From assembly GCF_042676025.1 (NCBI RefSeq), contig NZ_JBHTJP010000002.1, forward strand, positions 142,786 to 206,785: DNA of 64,000 nt. The letters run 5' to 3'. Below the pieces are notes generated by a model, which saw nothing but the letters and a program-made list of their open reading frames with translations, was not told the DNA's origin and ran no database searches. A program made the translations under genes and the position numbers. The DNA is from Salinimicrobium gaetbulicola (lineage in GTDB: Bacteria > Bacteroidota > Bacteroidia > Flavobacteriales > Flavobacteriaceae). Positions 15,193 through 23,227 of this stretch are shown in pieces (the stretch's first letter is position 1; each line of letters opens with the position of its first letter).

Positions 15193-15759
15193 CTAGTCCA
15201 GGTCAAGAGAAGGGATCTCCTGATTGGTATAATTCATAGCTGACATAACAGCATTGTAATCAGAAACATCCAGGCTACTGTTCTGAGCCATTTCAGCCGG
15301 AATGATAGCCACTCTGAAAACCTGATCATCTGTAAAAGCGGCAGAAAGATCTTCTAAAGGTACGCTGGCGGCCAGAAAGATACTGACATCAAAGAAGGTA
15401 TAATCGTAATTATACTGCATGGTTTCTCCCCCTTCTAAATAATAGGTTTGAGGGATTAATCTCCATATCTCCACTGGTTCTCCACCTGCTTCGCCATCCT
15501 CACCGACCTTTAGATAGACTAAAACCACGTCGGTTTCAAATACTTCCACGTCGGTAAAATCAGAATATTCTGCGAAAAGGGTATATTCATTTGCAGCCGT
15601 GAAATCGTCCTGAATGTCAAAAACAGTTCCTATCAAGCCATCTACTCCTGCCGGTCCCTGAGGCCCTTGTGGTCCCGGAGGGCCCATTGGTCCATCGTCT
15701 CCTGAACAGGAGGCGAGGCTAAAAGCTAGTACACTAAGTAAAAAATAGATTTTTTTCAT
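15193..15759 (-). CDS. Collagen-like repeat lipoprotein
   Basis: A 188-residue predicted lipoprotein: signal 'IYFLLSVLAFSLASC' with the lipidated Cys near residue 18. Directly after it comes a Gly-x-y collagen-like stretch (GPMGPPGPQGPQGPAG, residues about 24-40). The remaining 145 residues are acidic and beta-rich with 'VVLVYLKVGEDGEAG', 'EIWRLIPQTYYLEGG' and 'QVFRVAIIPAEMAQN'. Such short collagen segments behind a lipobox occur in many Bacteroidota surface lipoproteins and may act as a rigid stalk. The gene starts 2 bases after msrB, so they are cotranscribed. The function is unknown. Confidence 0.75.
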   Translation of the reverse strand: MKKIYFLLSVLAFSLASCSGDDGPMGPPGPQGPQGPAGVDGLIGTVFDIQDDFTAANEYTLFAEYSDFTDVEVFETDVVLVYLKVGEDGEAGGEPVEIWRLIPQTYYLEGGETMQYNYDYTFFDVSIFLAASVPLEDLSAAFTDDQVFRVAIIPAEMAQNSSLDVSDYNAVMSAMNYTNQEIPSLDLD

Positions 15760-15761
15760 AA

Positions 15762-16166
15762 TTATTTATTTTTAGATTCGAATTCAATACTTGCCGAGTT
15801 CACGCAGTAACGTTGACCCGTTTGTGTAAGGCCGTCATCGAAAACATGGCCTAAGTGACTGCCGCAATTGGCACATAATATTTCAGTTCTTAACATCCCA
15901 TGGGTTCTGTCCTGCGCATATTCAATGCTTCCTTCGATCGCATCATCAAAGCTGGGCCAGCCGCAATTACTTTCAAATTTTTGATCACTTTCAAAAAGTT
16001 TCGCATTGCAAGCCGCACAGTGATATTCCCCGTTCTGAAAATGCAAATTATATTTTCCCGAATGAGGGACTTCAGTACCTTTTTGGCGAAGAACTCTGTA
16101 TTGTTCTTCGGAGAGTTTTTCCCGCCATTCTGCCTCGGAATGCTCAATTGGATATTTTTTTGTCAT
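15762..16166 (-). CDS. msrB: Peptide-methionine (R)-S-oxide reductase, cytoplasmic
   Basis: Reduces methionine-R-sulfoxide in proteins, using thioredoxin. The 134-residue protein has the MsrB order: 'AEWREKLSEEQYRVLRQKGTE', the zinc pair in 'YHCAACNAKLF', 'CGWPSFDDAI', the second zinc pair in 'ILCANCGSHLGHVFDDG', and the catalytic Cys in 'RYCVNSASIEF'. There is no signal peptide. It lies directly upstream of the collagen-like lipoprotein gene and 79 bases after a second msrB with an export signal, so the organism has matched cytoplasmic and envelope enzymes here. Confidence 0.94.
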   Translation of the reverse strand: MTKKYPIEHSEAEWREKLSEEQYRVLRQKGTEVPHSGKYNLHFQNGEYHCAACNAKLFESDQKFESNCGWPSFDDAIEGSIEYAQDRTHGMLRTEILCANCGSHLGHVFDDGLTQTGQRYCVNSASIEFESKNK

Positions 16167-16245
16167 GTTGATTTTATTTCTTTTAAAGTTACTTAAGACA
16201 GAACGGGAGTCGTCTTAAACAATTTGTAATTTTTTAAGCACACCT

Positions 16246-16725
16246 CTATTTAGTGTCGGGAATGAACTTCATCGCGATACCATTGATACAATGGCGCCTC
16301 CCGGTAGTCTCTTTGGGCCCATCGTTAAACACATGTCCCAGGTGACCTCCGCAATTGGCGCAAGCTACCTCTGTTGCTTTTACGCCATTGATTCGGTCAG
16401 GACGGTAATCGACATTCTCTTCATTAATGGGGCGGTCAAAACTGGGCCAACCGGTTCCACTGTCAAACTTGTTTTTGGTTCTGTATAATGGATTTTCACA
16501 AGCAGCGCAAACAAAAGTTCCGGGCTCGTCAATATCATTTAAGGGGCTTGAAAAAGGAGGTTCGGTTCCGCCTTTACGCAAGATCTGGAATTCCTGCGGA
16601 CTTAATTCTGCTTTCCATTCGGCTTCGGTTTTGGAAAGCGGATATTCTTTATTCTTCTCATCCTGCGCATTTCCATTACAGCCAAAAATGAGAACAGTCA
16701 AAAATAATAGCAGTAATTGTTTCAT
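16246..16725 (-). CDS. msrB: Peptide-methionine (R)-S-oxide reductase, exported lipoprotein form
   Basis: A second MsrB, 159 residues from ATG 16725. It starts with a lipoprotein signal ('LLLLFLTVLIFGC', Cys near residue 16), so it is probably anchored in the envelope and protects periplasmic or surface proteins. The catalytic domain carries 'AEWKAELSPQEFQILRKGGTE', 'FVCAACENPLY', 'TGWPSFDRPI', 'VACANCGGHLGHVFNDG' and the catalytic 'RRHCINGIAMKF'. An in-frame ATG at 16752 would put nine charged residues before the signal peptide and is less likely. Its periplasmic electron donor is not visible nearby. Confidence 0.92.
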   Translation of the reverse strand: MKQLLLLFLTVLIFGCNGNAQDEKNKEYPLSKTEAEWKAELSPQEFQILRKGGTEPPFSSPLNDIDEPGTFVCAACENPLYRTKNKFDSGTGWPSFDRPINEENVDYRPDRINGVKATEVACANCGGHLGHVFNDGPKETTGRRHCINGIAMKFIPDTK

Positions 16726-16755
16726 CGGATTTGTTTTTCGAAACCAGAACAAGAA

Positions 16756-17655
16756 CTATACCGAAAGAAAATGAATGATTTTGTTAATTACTTTTTGATT
16801 TCCCAAAATCCGACGATGGCCAAGATCTTCCGTTACAAAGAGTTCCCCGTTTTCAAGACTTTCCACGATCTCGTGCGCCGAACTAATATGCACATCAACA
16901 TCCTGCTCATCATGGACCACCAGGGTAGGTATATGGACATCTTTTGCTGAAACCGCCCCGGAGTAGTTATCCATATCTTCCCCGAATTTAGTGTCGAAAT
17001 ACTGTTTCATTTTTTTGGCGACCTTCTCGTTCATTTTCATGTGATGCGCGAACTCCCTTGTAATATGGGTCACACTGTTGGCAGTTCCAATAATGACAAG
17101 TTTTTTAATTTCCATCCCGTCCTTTACAGCTTTTAAAGAAGCCATTCCGCCAAGAGAATGGCCTATAGCAGCTTCAAAAGGGCCGTAATTTTTGTCCAGA
17201 AATTGAATGGTCTCTATAAAAAAAGGCATCATACTCCATTTTCCCGGAGCTTTACCGTGTGCAGGAGCGTCAAAGCTTACAACACTATAACCGTGACTTA
17301 TTAATTCTTCTGCCATAACGGCCAATTGGGTGCCTCGTCCACTCCAGCCATGTGCAAGTAGAATTTTCTTTGGGGAATCTCCGTATTCATATACTATGAC
17401 CTCCCGGTTGATAGACGGTACGGTAAGTTTTGTCTGTTTACTTTTTTCATCCATTTCTTTTTCCCGTTCAGGGAGTTTATATCTAAAGGGAGTTAGAAAA
17501 AGCTTTGCTGCAAAGCGACTTGCAAGAAAAGGACTTATGAAAGTGAGGATTTTCCCTATTACTAAAATGTAATTGGGAACTAATAAACGTTGTACAGGGA
17601 TCTTATCTTTTTTGGTCTTGGTCATGGGTTGGTAATATTCCCGCAAGTTAAACAT
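16756..17655 (-). CDS. Alpha/beta hydrolase
   Basis: A 299-residue serine hydrolase of the alpha/beta fold. The nucleophile is in 'AAIGHSLGGMAS', the oxyanion-hole segment is 'KILLAHGWSGRGTQ', the acid is likely the Asp in 'LVVHDEQDVDVHIS' and the base the His in 'TEDLGHRRILGN'. N-terminal residues 25-60 are hydrophobic and basic ('YILVIGKILTFISPFLASRF') and could associate with the membrane. The start may be 17655 or the ATG at 17625. The substrate is unknown. It ends 30 bases before the second msrB and may belong to the same transcription unit. Confidence 0.8.
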   Translation of the reverse strand: MFNLREYYQPMTKTKKDKIPVQRLLVPNYILVIGKILTFISPFLASRFAAKLFLTPFRYKLPEREKEMDEKSKQTKLTVPSINREVIVYEYGDSPKKILLAHGWSGRGTQLAVMAEELISHGYSVVSFDAPAHGKAPGKWSMMPFFIETIQFLDKNYGPFEAAIGHSLGGMASLKAVKDGMEIKKLVIIGTANSVTHITREFAHHMKMNEKVAKKMKQYFDTKFGEDMDNYSGAVSAKDVHIPTLVVHDEQDVDVHISSAHEIVESLENGELFVTEDLGHRRILGNQKVINKIIHFLSV

Positions 17656-17779
17656 TTTAGTCGCTTCAGGATACTGTGAAACCGCTGGATTGCGAATTTG
17701 GCAGGTATTTTGTTAAACCTAAATTAAAGCCTTAAGTTGACAGGAGTTGATTTATTAACTTTAACAAAAACCTATTATT

Positions 17780-18604
17780 ATGAGAATAAAACAGATTACA
17801 ATAGTATTTAGCGTTTTTCTCCTGGTTATGGCTTGTAAAACCAATCCATTCACCGGAGAGAAGAATCTTAATTTCTATCCTAATTCCCAAATCTTCCCAG
17901 CTGCATTTCAACAATACAACCAGGTGTTGTCTGAAAATGAGATTGTAACAGGAACAGCAGAATCCAGAATGATCAAGAATGTAGGGCAGAAGATCGCCAC
18001 TGCTTCTAAAAGGTATCTTGACGCCAATGGCTACCAGGGATATCTTGATGATTATAAATGGGAGTTTAGTTTAATAAAGGACGACCAGGTCAATGCGTGG
18101 GCAATGCCGGGTGGAAAGATCGCATTTTACACCGGGATCATGCCTATTGCCAAGGATGAAGCCGGAGTGGCCGCTATTATGGCTCACGAGGTTGCTCACG
18201 CCCTGGCAGATCACGGTGCGCAACGTATGAGTGCCGCCCAGTTGCAACAATTAGGGGCTGTGGCAGGAAATGTAGCTCTTAGCGGAAAAAGTGATGAGAC
18301 ACGCCAGATCTTTAATACAGCTTATGGACTAGGTTCTACGGTAGGAGTGATGCTTCCTTTTAGCAGAGGACATGAATCTGAAGCTGATAGGATTGGTCTT
18401 ACTCTTATGGCTATCGCAGGGTATGAACCGTTGGAAGCTGCTGAACTTTGGAAAAGAATGCAGGCTCAATCTAAAGGTCAGGCTCCACCTGAATTCTTAA
18501 GTACACACCCTTCTTCAGATACCAGAATTAGAAATATTGAGAAGTGGGCTCCTGAAGCCAGGGCGGAAGCCAGAAAATATGGAGTTACGAACTTTCAGCG
18601 ATAA
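17780..18604 (+). CDS. M48-family metalloprotease, lipoprotein
   Basis: A 274-residue zinc metalloprotease similar to periplasmic YcaL/LoiP/BepA-type M48 enzymes that act in outer-membrane quality control. It has a lipoprotein signal 'VFSVFLLVMAC' (Cys near residue 19). The HExxH zinc motif is in 'AAIMAHEVAHALADHGAQRM', and the third ligand Glu is in 'GHESEADRIGLTLMA'. 'WAMPGGKIAFYTGIMP' and the C-terminal 'FLSTHPSSDTRIRNIEKWAP' are also family hallmarks. There is no TPR region, so it is the single-domain form. A hairpin terminator lies right after it. Confidence 0.92.
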   Translation: MRIKQITIVFSVFLLVMACKTNPFTGEKNLNFYPNSQIFPAAFQQYNQVLSENEIVTGTAESRMIKNVGQKIATASKRYLDANGYQGYLDDYKWEFSLIKDDQVNAWAMPGGKIAFYTGIMPIAKDEAGVAAIMAHEVAHALADHGAQRMSAAQLQQLGAVAGNVALSGKSDETRQIFNTAYGLGSTVGVMLPFSRGHESEADRIGLTLMAIAGYEPLEAAELWKRMQAQSKGQAPPEFLSTHPSSDTRIRNIEKWAPEARAEARKYGVTNFQR

Positions 18605-18625
18605 ATTATAAAAACACTATTTTAG

Positions 18626-18653
18626 GAGCTGCCAAAATTGGCAGCTCTTTTAA
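18626..18653 (+). terminator. Terminator after the M48 protease gene
   Basis: Arms GAGCTGCCA and TGGCAGCTC around AAAT, then TTTTAATTT. The next gene starts only about 12 bases further on. Confidence 0.8.
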
Positions 18654-18664
18654 TTTATCCCTGT

Positions 18665-20005
18665 ATGAAAAGACTCCCCAAAGGAAATAAGAAATTGCTC
18701 AATGCCTGGGCTTTCTATGACTGGGCCAATTCAGTTTACAGCCTGGTGATAGCTTCCACGATCTTCCCTATTTTTTATGGAGCTCTCACCATCGTAAAAA
18801 ATGAGCAGGAAGAAATTATTTCTGATACTGTGCATTTTATGGGGTTTCAATTCAATAATGACTCCCTGATAAGTTATGTAACCGCCCTGGCTTTTTTAAT
18901 GGTCGCTATTATGAGTCCGTTTCTTTCAGGAATAGCAGATTATGTAGGGAATAAAAAGAACTTTTTGAAGTTCTTTTGTTATTTGGGATCCATTTCCTGT
19001 ATTGGACTTTTCTGGTTCAATCTGGAGGAGCTCTGGTTTGGGCTTACCTGCTATTTTTTTGCCCTGGTTGGCTTCTGGGCCAGCCTGGTTTTCTATAACT
19101 CATACCTGCCTGATATTGCATTTCCGGAGCAACAAGACAAGGTGAGCGCAAAGGGATTTTCAATGGGATATATAGGCAGTGTGGTTCTTTTGATCCTTTG
19201 TTTAGTAATGATCATGAAATATGAGTGGTTCGGGTTTGAAGGCAAAGGTTTTCCAACGCGTCTTTCATTTGTATTGACTGGATTATGGTGGATGGGTTTC
19301 AGCCAGATCACTTACTATTACCTTCCGAAGGGAAATAAAAAGCAGAAGCTTACCAACGATATTCTTTTCAATGGATTTAGGGAGTTAAAGAAAATATGGC
19401 ATTCTCTTCAGCACAATCCTCAGCTTAAAAAATACCTGAGAGCCTTCTTTGTGTATAGTATGGCAGTTCAAACCGTGATGTTGATCGCTACTTATTTTGG
19501 GATCGAGGAAGTGAACTGGTCGGGACAAGATGCTACCACCGGATTAATAGTTAGTATTTTGCTTATACAATTGGTAGCCATTCTTGGGGCGACCATTACT
19601 TCAAGAATATCAGCACGGCTGGGGAATATAACCACTCTGATTATTGTCAATATAATCTGGATTGGGATATGTGTGTACGCATTTTTTGTTAAGACTCCGT
19701 TTCAATTCTATATAGCTGCAGGGCTGGTGGGTCTTGTAATGGGAGGTATTCAAACCTTATCACGATCTACCTATTCTAAAATGATCCCTGAAGGCACTAT
19801 TGATACTGCCAGTTTTTTCAGTTTTTATGATGTTTCAGAAAAGATAGGGATTGTAATTGGTATGGTGCTCTACGGATTGGTAGCTGAGGTCTTCGGAAGC
19901 ATTCGGTTTTCAATACTTTTTCTAACCGGTTTCTTCCTGATTGGGGTGATCTTGTTGATGAGAGTTCCGAGGGAACATCTGGAGCCAAAAGAAGAAACGG
20001 CTTAA
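18665..20005 (+). CDS. MFS transporter, UMF1/Atg22-like family
   Basis: A 446-residue inner-membrane protein with about 12 hydrophobic segments. The N-terminus 'LLNAWAFYDWANSVYSLVIA' is the hallmark of the UMF1 (Atg22-like) family, whose yeast member exports amino acids from the vacuole; bacterial substrates are unknown. 'GIADYVGNKKNFLKFF' after TM2-3 is the MFS A-motif equivalent. 'GLVMGGIQTLSRSTYSKMIP' and 'EKIGIVIGMVLYGLV' are conserved in the second half. The start is ATG 18665; an upstream GTG/TTG-type extension would read through the terminator. Confidence 0.87.
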   Translation: MKRLPKGNKKLLNAWAFYDWANSVYSLVIASTIFPIFYGALTIVKNEQEEIISDTVHFMGFQFNNDSLISYVTALAFLMVAIMSPFLSGIADYVGNKKNFLKFFCYLGSISCIGLFWFNLEELWFGLTCYFFALVGFWASLVFYNSYLPDIAFPEQQDKVSAKGFSMGYIGSVVLLILCLVMIMKYEWFGFEGKGFPTRLSFVLTGLWWMGFSQITYYYLPKGNKKQKLTNDILFNGFRELKKIWHSLQHNPQLKKYLRAFFVYSMAVQTVMLIATYFGIEEVNWSGQDATTGLIVSILLIQLVAILGATITSRISARLGNITTLIIVNIIWIGICVYAFFVKTPFQFYIAAGLVGLVMGGIQTLSRSTYSKMIPEGTIDTASFFSFYDVSEKIGIVIGMVLYGLVAEVFGSIRFSILFLTGFFLIGVILLMRVPREHLEPKEETA

Positions 20006-20051
20006 AATGTAATGTTGCACCGTAAGCCGTCTCCATATGTATAGGGTATTT

Positions 20052-20786
20052 CTATCTTTTGGTAATACTACCGCTGCCCATAGTTCTAAAATTTTCTTTT
20101 TTTGGATTACCTCTATATTCGATATCTCCTGAACCCGGCGTTTTGGCTGAAAGTTCTTCGGAAGCATACACCTGGATGTCACCTGATCCTAATACAGTGG
20201 CACTTACAGTTGCGCTCTTAAAATTAAAAGCGCTAATATCACCTGACCCTGTCACTTTGCAATCAAAGTTTTCGGCGCTTCCCTTAAGTTCGATATCTCC
20301 CGAACCGGTAACTCCTGCCGTGGCATCTTTGGCGGTAACAAATAGTTTGACATCTCCTGAACCAACGATCTTGATTTCAAAATTTTTGGATCTGATCTCA
20401 TCTGCAGAATAAATATCTCCCGAACCGGTTAGTGTCACAGCATCCAGGCTTTCAAACGGAACAACTACTTTTATTTCCATATTGCGAGAAGGATCCAGTC
20501 TGTAACCTTTTTCCACCCGTATCTTCAAGGAATTGCCTTCAACTTCAGTAATAATATGTTTCAGTAGGTTTTCTTCGGCTTCAATTTTCAGGTTGCCTTC
20601 TTTGCCTGCTACCAGCTGCACGTCCATGCTCCCTAATAATGAAACTCTGTCGTAGTCTGAAACCGTTCTGGATTCAGTGGTCATATTACCATTCCCGTTA
20701 ACCTCTTCTGTTCCGCTCCACCATTGAGCCTGAGTAGGAGTGAAGAAAAAGACTGCTAATACGATACTTGTGATTAATTTTTTCAT
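20052..20786 (-). CDS. Head GIN domain (DUF2807) exported protein
   Basis: A 244-residue secreted protein: signal peptide 'LITSIVLAVFFFTPTQAQ', then a DUF2807 domain typical of Bacteroidota. From residue about 110 the motif G-S-G-D-I/V recurs at regular spacing (TGSGDIYS, VGSGDVKL, TGSGDIEL, TGSGDISA, LGSGDIQV, PGSGDIEY, MGSGSITK), as expected for rungs of a right-handed parallel beta-helix. The family name GIN comes from its occurrence with such repeats; the function is unknown, perhaps a cell-surface stress or adhesion role. It is the last gene of the ECF sigma operon (four genes, 23009 to 20052). Confidence 0.85.
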   Translation of the reverse strand: MKKLITSIVLAVFFFTPTQAQWWSGTEEVNGNGNMTTESRTVSDYDRVSLLGSMDVQLVAGKEGNLKIEAEENLLKHIITEVEGNSLKIRVEKGYRLDPSRNMEIKVVVPFESLDAVTLTGSGDIYSADEIRSKNFEIKIVGSGDVKLFVTAKDATAGVTGSGDIELKGSAENFDCKVTGSGDISAFNFKSATVSATVLGSGDIQVYASEELSAKTPGSGDIEYRGNPKKENFRTMGSGSITKR

Positions 20787-20829
20787 GTTTTGATAATTTT
20801 TGATTGATTGATGATATTTGAAATTTTGA

Positions 20830-21918
20830 TTACTGAAACCTCACTCCTCCGTAGCTGGAGTTGATAGTAATAGTTCCGCCGGTATTTCCGTTGATATGGA
20901 ATCCCTCAAAGTAGTTATCACTTCCCGATTGATTTCGTTTATTTACGGTGAAGCCATTTCCGTCTAGTCCTTTTACGCTTCCGTAAGAGGTATTCACGTC
21001 AAAACTGAATGGGGATTCACGGTCATAACCAAGTTTAATCGATGTATAATCACTTTTAATATTGACCTTTTTCATGCTTCCCATGATCCTGTCAATTGAC
21101 AGCGAGCCGTAATCCATATTTATATCGGCGGTACTGTATAACATTCCAAGGTCGATTCCCAGGTAGTCTCCGGAACCTGAAATATTTTTCACCTTATCCA
21201 CTTTTAAAGAGCCGTAGTCATTGTTGTATTTCAGGTTGACCACTTTTCTAAAGCGAGCATCAGTATAGTCTGCTGCCAGGTCAATAGAACCGGCGTTGTC
21301 AATGGTGAATTCGGAATAGTCTGCCCTGATTTTAGCTCTTTTCACGACATCGATAGAACTGTTTCGGGTATAATCAAAATTGAGGTAATTATTTTTTCCG
21401 TTCAGTTCGCCTATGAGGAACTTTCCGTAGTCACAGGAAAGTTTTAGGTCACCTTCCAGTTTATCCAGGTTGATACTTCCGTAGTCATTTGAAATATTCA
21501 TGTTGTTGGTCACGGGAGCTTTAACAATGTAATTTATTTCCATATTCACATTACTGCTGCTTCCAAAAAGAGCGCTAATCCATGATGAATTTGATTTTTC
21601 AAATATCGTTTTGGCAGTCACCCCGTCACTGTTCTGGTTGAAGATTACATCAATATCATCCAGACGTTCCTTTACCTTTTCCTCATCATTACCATTGGTC
21701 TTGATGATCACTTGGATCTCCACACGATTCTGCTCCCAGGTTTCCACATCGATATTTCCGTAGCTGTTATCTAAAGACAAGAGGTCATTCGCGGAAACCG
21801 TGTATTCTTTTTTTATCTTTTTTTCCTTTGTATATTTTCCTTTATACTCATTGGACGCACAGGAGATTGCCGGCACCAGAAGCAGTGCTATGAGGATGTT
21901 ATATAATTGTGCTTTCAT
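20830..21918 (-). CDS. DUF4097-like beta-repeat exported protein
   Basis: A 362-residue exported protein with a hydrophobic leader ending in 'LLVPAISCAS' (possible lipobox Cys near residue 20). The rest consists of short beta repeats, each with an [N/S/D/T]-[D/S]-Y-[G/T/S] turn. I count about twelve, for example 'LDNSYGNIDV', 'SNDYGSINL', 'NNDYGSLKV', 'NMDYGSLSI', 'NTSYGSVKG' and 'NSSYGGVRF'. This regular Tyr ladder suggests a beta-solenoid. The stop lies 43 bases upstream of the DUF2807 gene, which has similar GSGD rungs. It overlaps the anti-sigma-like gene by 20 bases, so translation is probably coupled. The role is unknown. Confidence 0.78.
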   Translation of the reverse strand: MKAQLYNILIALLLVPAISCASNEYKGKYTKEKKIKKEYTVSANDLLSLDNSYGNIDVETWEQNRVEIQVIIKTNGNDEEKVKERLDDIDVIFNQNSDGVTAKTIFEKSNSSWISALFGSSSNVNMEINYIVKAPVTNNMNISNDYGSINLDKLEGDLKLSCDYGKFLIGELNGKNNYLNFDYTRNSSIDVVKRAKIRADYSEFTIDNAGSIDLAADYTDARFRKVVNLKYNNDYGSLKVDKVKNISGSGDYLGIDLGMLYSTADINMDYGSLSIDRIMGSMKKVNIKSDYTSIKLGYDRESPFSFDVNTSYGSVKGLDGNGFTVNKRNQSGSDNYFEGFHINGNTGGTITINSSYGGVRFQ

Positions 21919-22459
21919 GGCTTGTGTGTTTTAGGGTGTTTATAGTTTCTACTTTTTCAAGTACTGTTTTTAAAAGGTCGATCCTTTGCTGAAAGTTGGT
22001 GATCATAGCGTAGATAACTCGCTTGTCCTGACCACTTTTCCCAAGATCTTTTTTTAGTTGCTGGTAATCTTTCTCAAGTATTTCCAATTGATTTAAGGCG
22101 TCTTCTATAACCGCTTCGGTTTCAGGAGTTTTTTGTTCCTGCAGGTTCTCAAGTTCAGTTTTGATGACCGAGGCATAGAAGTCCTGTGTTTGTTTCATTT
22201 CAGGGGAAACATTGGCTAATTCCTGCTGGGTGGTAAATGGGTTGCTCAATAATCCCTGAAAGATGAGGAAGGCCACCAGAAAGCTCGCTGCGATCGCCAT
22301 TACAGGACCCCAAAGGGAAATCACTCCAGATCTTTTGGATCTCTTAGCCTTATTCTGTTGCTGAAGTTTTTGACGGAATCTTTCCTCATGATCTGTTGCC
22401 GGTTGTGCAATATCAAAGTCCAGTTCGTCAAAAAGGTCTTTTAGGTTATCAGTTTTCAT
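21899..22459 (-). CDS. Single-span membrane protein, probable anti-sigma factor
   Basis: A 186-residue protein of no recognised family. Residues 1-45 are cytoplasmic, charged ('LKDLFDELDFDIAQPATDHE' near the start). Residues about 48-70 form one membrane span ('WGPVMAIAASFLVAFLIFQG'). Residues about 75-180 are helical with heptad-like Leu/Ile spacing, as in an extracytoplasmic coiled coil. It follows the ECF sigma gene with an 11-base overlap, the usual place for a membrane anti-sigma factor that sequesters the sigma until an envelope signal arrives. That role is inferred from position and topology. Confidence 0.65.
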   Translation of the reverse strand: MKTDNLKDLFDELDFDIAQPATDHEERFRQKLQQQNKAKRSKRSGVISLWGPVMAIAASFLVAFLIFQGLLSNPFTTQQELANVSPEMKQTQDFYASVIKTELENLQEQKTPETEAVIEDALNQLEILEKDYQQLKKDLGKSGQDKRVIYAMITNFQQRIDLLKTVLEKVETINTLKHTSHESTII

Positions 22460-23009
22460 AGCTCATAAGTTTTTTCCGAAGGCTTTCTTTCGCCCTTGAA
22501 ATTGTTGTTCTGCAGTTTGCGTATGATATGTTCAGGATCTCACAGATCTCCTCGTAATCGTACCCCTCTATCAAATGAAGGGTTAGAGCGACCCTGTAAT
22601 TTTCCTTTAAAGAATCTAAGGTCTTCAGTATCATTTTAACCTTCGGATTTTTTTCTTCTTCGTCGGAAGCGATTCCTGATTCATCATCTACTGCGTTTTT
22701 AAACTGGTCATTGTAAGAGACCTCCTGATATTTAATTTTCTTGTTGTACACATTAATGCTCTGGTTCACTACGATCTTTTTAAGCCAGGCCCCAAATGTG
22801 GAGGTGCCTTCATACGTATCGAGTTTGGTAAAAGCCTTGAGGAAACATTCCTGCATGATATCTTCAGCTTCCGCCGAATGTTTTACAATGCGATATGCGG
22901 CATTAAACATGGCCTTGCTGTATTTCTTATAGACCATCATCTGGGCACGCTCATCCCCGAGCCGGCATTTATCCAAAAGCTCATCAATATGTGTTGTGGT
23001 TAGTGTCAA
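22449..23009 (-). CDS. ECF-type RNA polymerase sigma factor
   Basis: A 186-residue sigma-70 family factor with region 2 ('YRIVKHSAEAEDIMQECFLK', then 'TFGAWLKKIVVNQSINVY') and region 4 ('LKENYRVALTLHLIEGYDYE', then 'EICEILNISYANCRTTISRA'). There is no region 3, which makes it ECF. It heads a four-gene overlapping operon with a membrane anti-sigma-like protein and two beta-solenoid exported proteins, suggesting that it controls envelope proteins and its own operon. Two GTAAC elements read on the minus strand at about 23051-23056 and 23086-23090 upstream of the ATG; GTAAC resembles ECF -35 elements, but this is tentative. It is divergent from lon. Confidence 0.9.
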   Translation of the reverse strand: MTLTTTHIDELLDKCRLGDERAQMMVYKKYSKAMFNAAYRIVKHSAEAEDIMQECFLKAFTKLDTYEGTSTFGAWLKKIVVNQSINVYNKKIKYQEVSYNDQFKNAVDDESGIASDEEEKNPKVKMILKTLDSLKENYRVALTLHLIEGYDYEEICEILNISYANCRTTISRAKESLRKKLMSYEN

Positions 23010-23116
23010 AATATCAATGCTTTACTATAAAGATGGAGTTATTTTTAATTTGTTACACTTTTAAAAAAAATTCTTTTAAAAATCTTACGTTACGTTGGCA
23101 TAACAATTGAATTAAT

Positions 23117-23131
23117 GCAGGTAATACCTGC
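23117..23131. promoter_or_regulatory. Perfect 15-bp dyad in the sigma/lon divergent region
   Basis: GCAGGTAATACCTGC is a perfect inverted repeat (7-1-7), 97 bases before the lon ATG and 108 before the sigma ATG. It could bind a dimeric regulator; no known consensus is matched with certainty. Confidence 0.4.
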
Positions 23132-23227
23132 TATAACCCCCTGTTTTTCAGGTTTTGTAAAGGTAATAAAGCAGATCAATTAGAATGTATAAACAACTGC
23201 AGTGACAGTTTGACTTAAAAAAATATA

